Source: Flagellimonas pacifica
Lineage (GTDB): Bacteria > Bacteroidota > Bacteroidia > Flavobacteriales > Flavobacteriaceae
Direction of reading: 5' to 3'
DNA: 64,000 bases
NCBI RefSeq assembly: GCF_900215465.1
Contig: NZ_OBEH01000002.1
Coordinates: 680,937-744,936, forward strand
The notes beneath the pieces were generated by a model that was not told the origin of the DNA, did no database searches, and worked only from the letters and a program-made list of their open reading frames with translations. Positions 63,197-64,000 of this stretch are shown here, in pieces. Made by a program: the position numbers and the translations under genes. Each line of letters starts with the position of its first letter. Position 1 is the first letter of the stretch.

Positions 63197-64000
63197 ATGA
63201 AAAAACAGATAACTCTTTTTACGATTATCATGTTTTGGCCAATTTTTACATTCTCTCAGCTGCAGGGTCAAAAGCGTATCGACAGTTTACATACCGTTTT
63301 AAAAAGTCAAAAAGAAATTGCTTCCAAAGTTTCCACTTTAGAAAAATTATATGAAACCGCAAGTTATCTGGATTCAGAAAAAGGAAAACAGTATGCTTTG
63401 GAAATTATCTCCCTTTCAGAAGGTGATTCATATCCATTGGGCATGATCATTGGAAATTTTAGCCTAGGTGGATACTACTTCACCATAAGAAAAATGGATT
63501 CTGCAACGCTTCACTTTCAAAAAACCCTTGATTTAGCTTCCCAACATGACTTAAAAGATAACGTGGCTGGAGCATTGTCCAATCTATCGATAATTGAAGG
63601 TGATAAAGGTAACTATAGGAATGCCATACGATTAATGGACTCTGTAACACAAATTTCGTTGGACAATAAAGACTTCCTTAGGTATGGTGTTTCATTAAAT
63701 ACCAATGGTAACAATTATTATGAGCTCGGACAATATTTAAATGCGATGAACTCGTTTAAGAAGGCCCTTGAAGTATTAGATACTATAGATAGGGAAGTTT
63801 ACCGAAGGGGTGACGTCTATAGAAATATTGGAAAGCTCAACTATCAGCAAAAAGATTTTAATCAGGCGATAGAAAATTTTACAAATGCCTATGAAATTTA
63901 CAGGGAAGTTTCAGATAACCAATATAGTGCCCATGTTCTCAATGATATAGGCAATGTTTATATTTACTTTAAGGATTACTATAAGGCTATTGAATACTTT
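63197..64000 (+). CDS. Secreted TPR protein, C-terminus cut by window edge
   Basis: The frame from ATG at 63197 stays open to the window end (268 codons). A signal peptide (MKKQITLFTIIMFWPIFTFS) is followed by tetratricopeptide repeats, e.g. ALSNLSIIEGDKGNYRNAI, LGQYLNAMNSFKKALEVLD, DFNQAIENFTNAYEIYRE and IGNVYIYFKDYYKAIEYF. In Flavobacteriaceae such N-termini usually continue into a membrane helix and a LuxR, LytTR or histidine-kinase domain, which I cannot see. It is divergent from the cytolysin gene. Confidence 0.85.
   Translation, partial: MKKQITLFTIIMFWPIFTFSQLQGQKRIDSLHTVLKSQKEIASKVSTLEKLYETASYLDSEKGKQYALEIISLSEGDSYPLGMIIGNFSLGGYYFTIRKMDSATLHFQKTLDLASQHDLKDNVAGALSNLSIIEGDKGNYRNAIRLMDSVTQISLDNKDFLRYGVSLNTNGNNYYELGQYLNAMNSFKKALEVLDTIDREVYRRGDVYRNIGKLNYQQKDFNQAIENFTNAYEIYREVSDNQYSAHVLNDIGNVYIYFKDYYKAIEYF

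Noticed and set aside
63067..63354. Plus-strand open frame before and across the TPR start
   Set aside because: It is a frame-shifted shadow of the TPR gene, which has a signal peptide and clear repeats.
1..64000. tRNA, rRNA, CRISPR array or insertion sequence
   Set aside because: I saw no tRNA cloverleaf, rRNA-like stretch, regular spacer array or transposase-like protein by reading. A covariance-model search would be decisive.

Overview
The window is about 64 kb of a Flavobacteriaceae (Bacteroidota) chromosome, most like a marine genus of the Muricauda/Maribacter/Zobellia kind. The genus is an inference. It rests on the low G+C content, family-typical proteins (DUF2911, DUF4251, DUF5916/CBM9 barrels, a LytTR system with a LytS-type kinase, an E1 alpha/beta fusion), TAnnTTTG-type -7 boxes before some genes, and dispersed repeats ending in TGTCA/TGACA that are common in this family. 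I found no tRNA, rRNA, CRISPR array or recognisable transposase gene.

Layout. 1-0.4 kb: end-truncated XRE regulator with a palindromic operator. 0.4-9.7 kb: a minus-strand periplasmic nitrate reductase operon (porin with a one-base frameshift, NapD, NapA, a tetraheme NapB-like protein, a tetraheme lipoprotein, a four-cluster FeS protein, an NrfD-type membrane subunit), followed by a small conserved protein and a PanE-like reductase. An FNR-like palindrome lies between this operon and a divergent atypical pyruvate kinase. 11.7-20.1 kb: a five-gene operon holding a TolC-type protein with a fused binding-protein domain, an adaptor, an RND pump, a membrane class III nucleotide cyclase and a K+ channel. 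20.3-31.2 kb: envelope, sugar and hypothetical genes, including a divergent pair around a DNA-binding-like membrane protein. 31.2-38.5 kb: an MFS transporter and Crp/Fnr pair, a LytTR regulator with one normal and one degenerate histidine kinase, a protein with nine 33-35-residue SDxHK repeats, and an EamA transporter. 38.6-40.5 kb: small secreted or hypothetical proteins.

40.7-47.3 kb is a biosynthetic cluster on the minus strand. It contains an FAD oxidoreductase, a methyltransferase, a type III polyketide synthase, a FabL-like enoyl reductase, a FabZ-like dehydratase fused to a GIY-YIG nuclease, a FabF-like ketosynthase, an acyl carrier protein and a membrane protein. I infer that the ACP/KAS/DH/ER set builds a dedicated acyl starter, that the type III PKS turns it into a phenolic lipid or pyrone, and that the methyltransferase and flavoenzyme tailor it. 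The GIY-YIG part sits between inverted copies of a dispersed repeat, which suggests insertion of a small mobile unit into the 5' end of the dehydratase gene.

47.3-61.1 kb is mostly housekeeping: OmpA and lipocalin lipoproteins, 2-oxoacid dehydrogenase E1, a 2OG oxygenase, SUI1, DUF1835, a nucleoside phosphorylase, Ung, a YfcC transporter, a di-heme peroxidase, and MutS2 without an Smr domain. 61.2-64 kb holds a lipoprotein of the cholesterol-dependent (thiol-activated) cytolysin family, divergent from a TPR protein cut by the window end.
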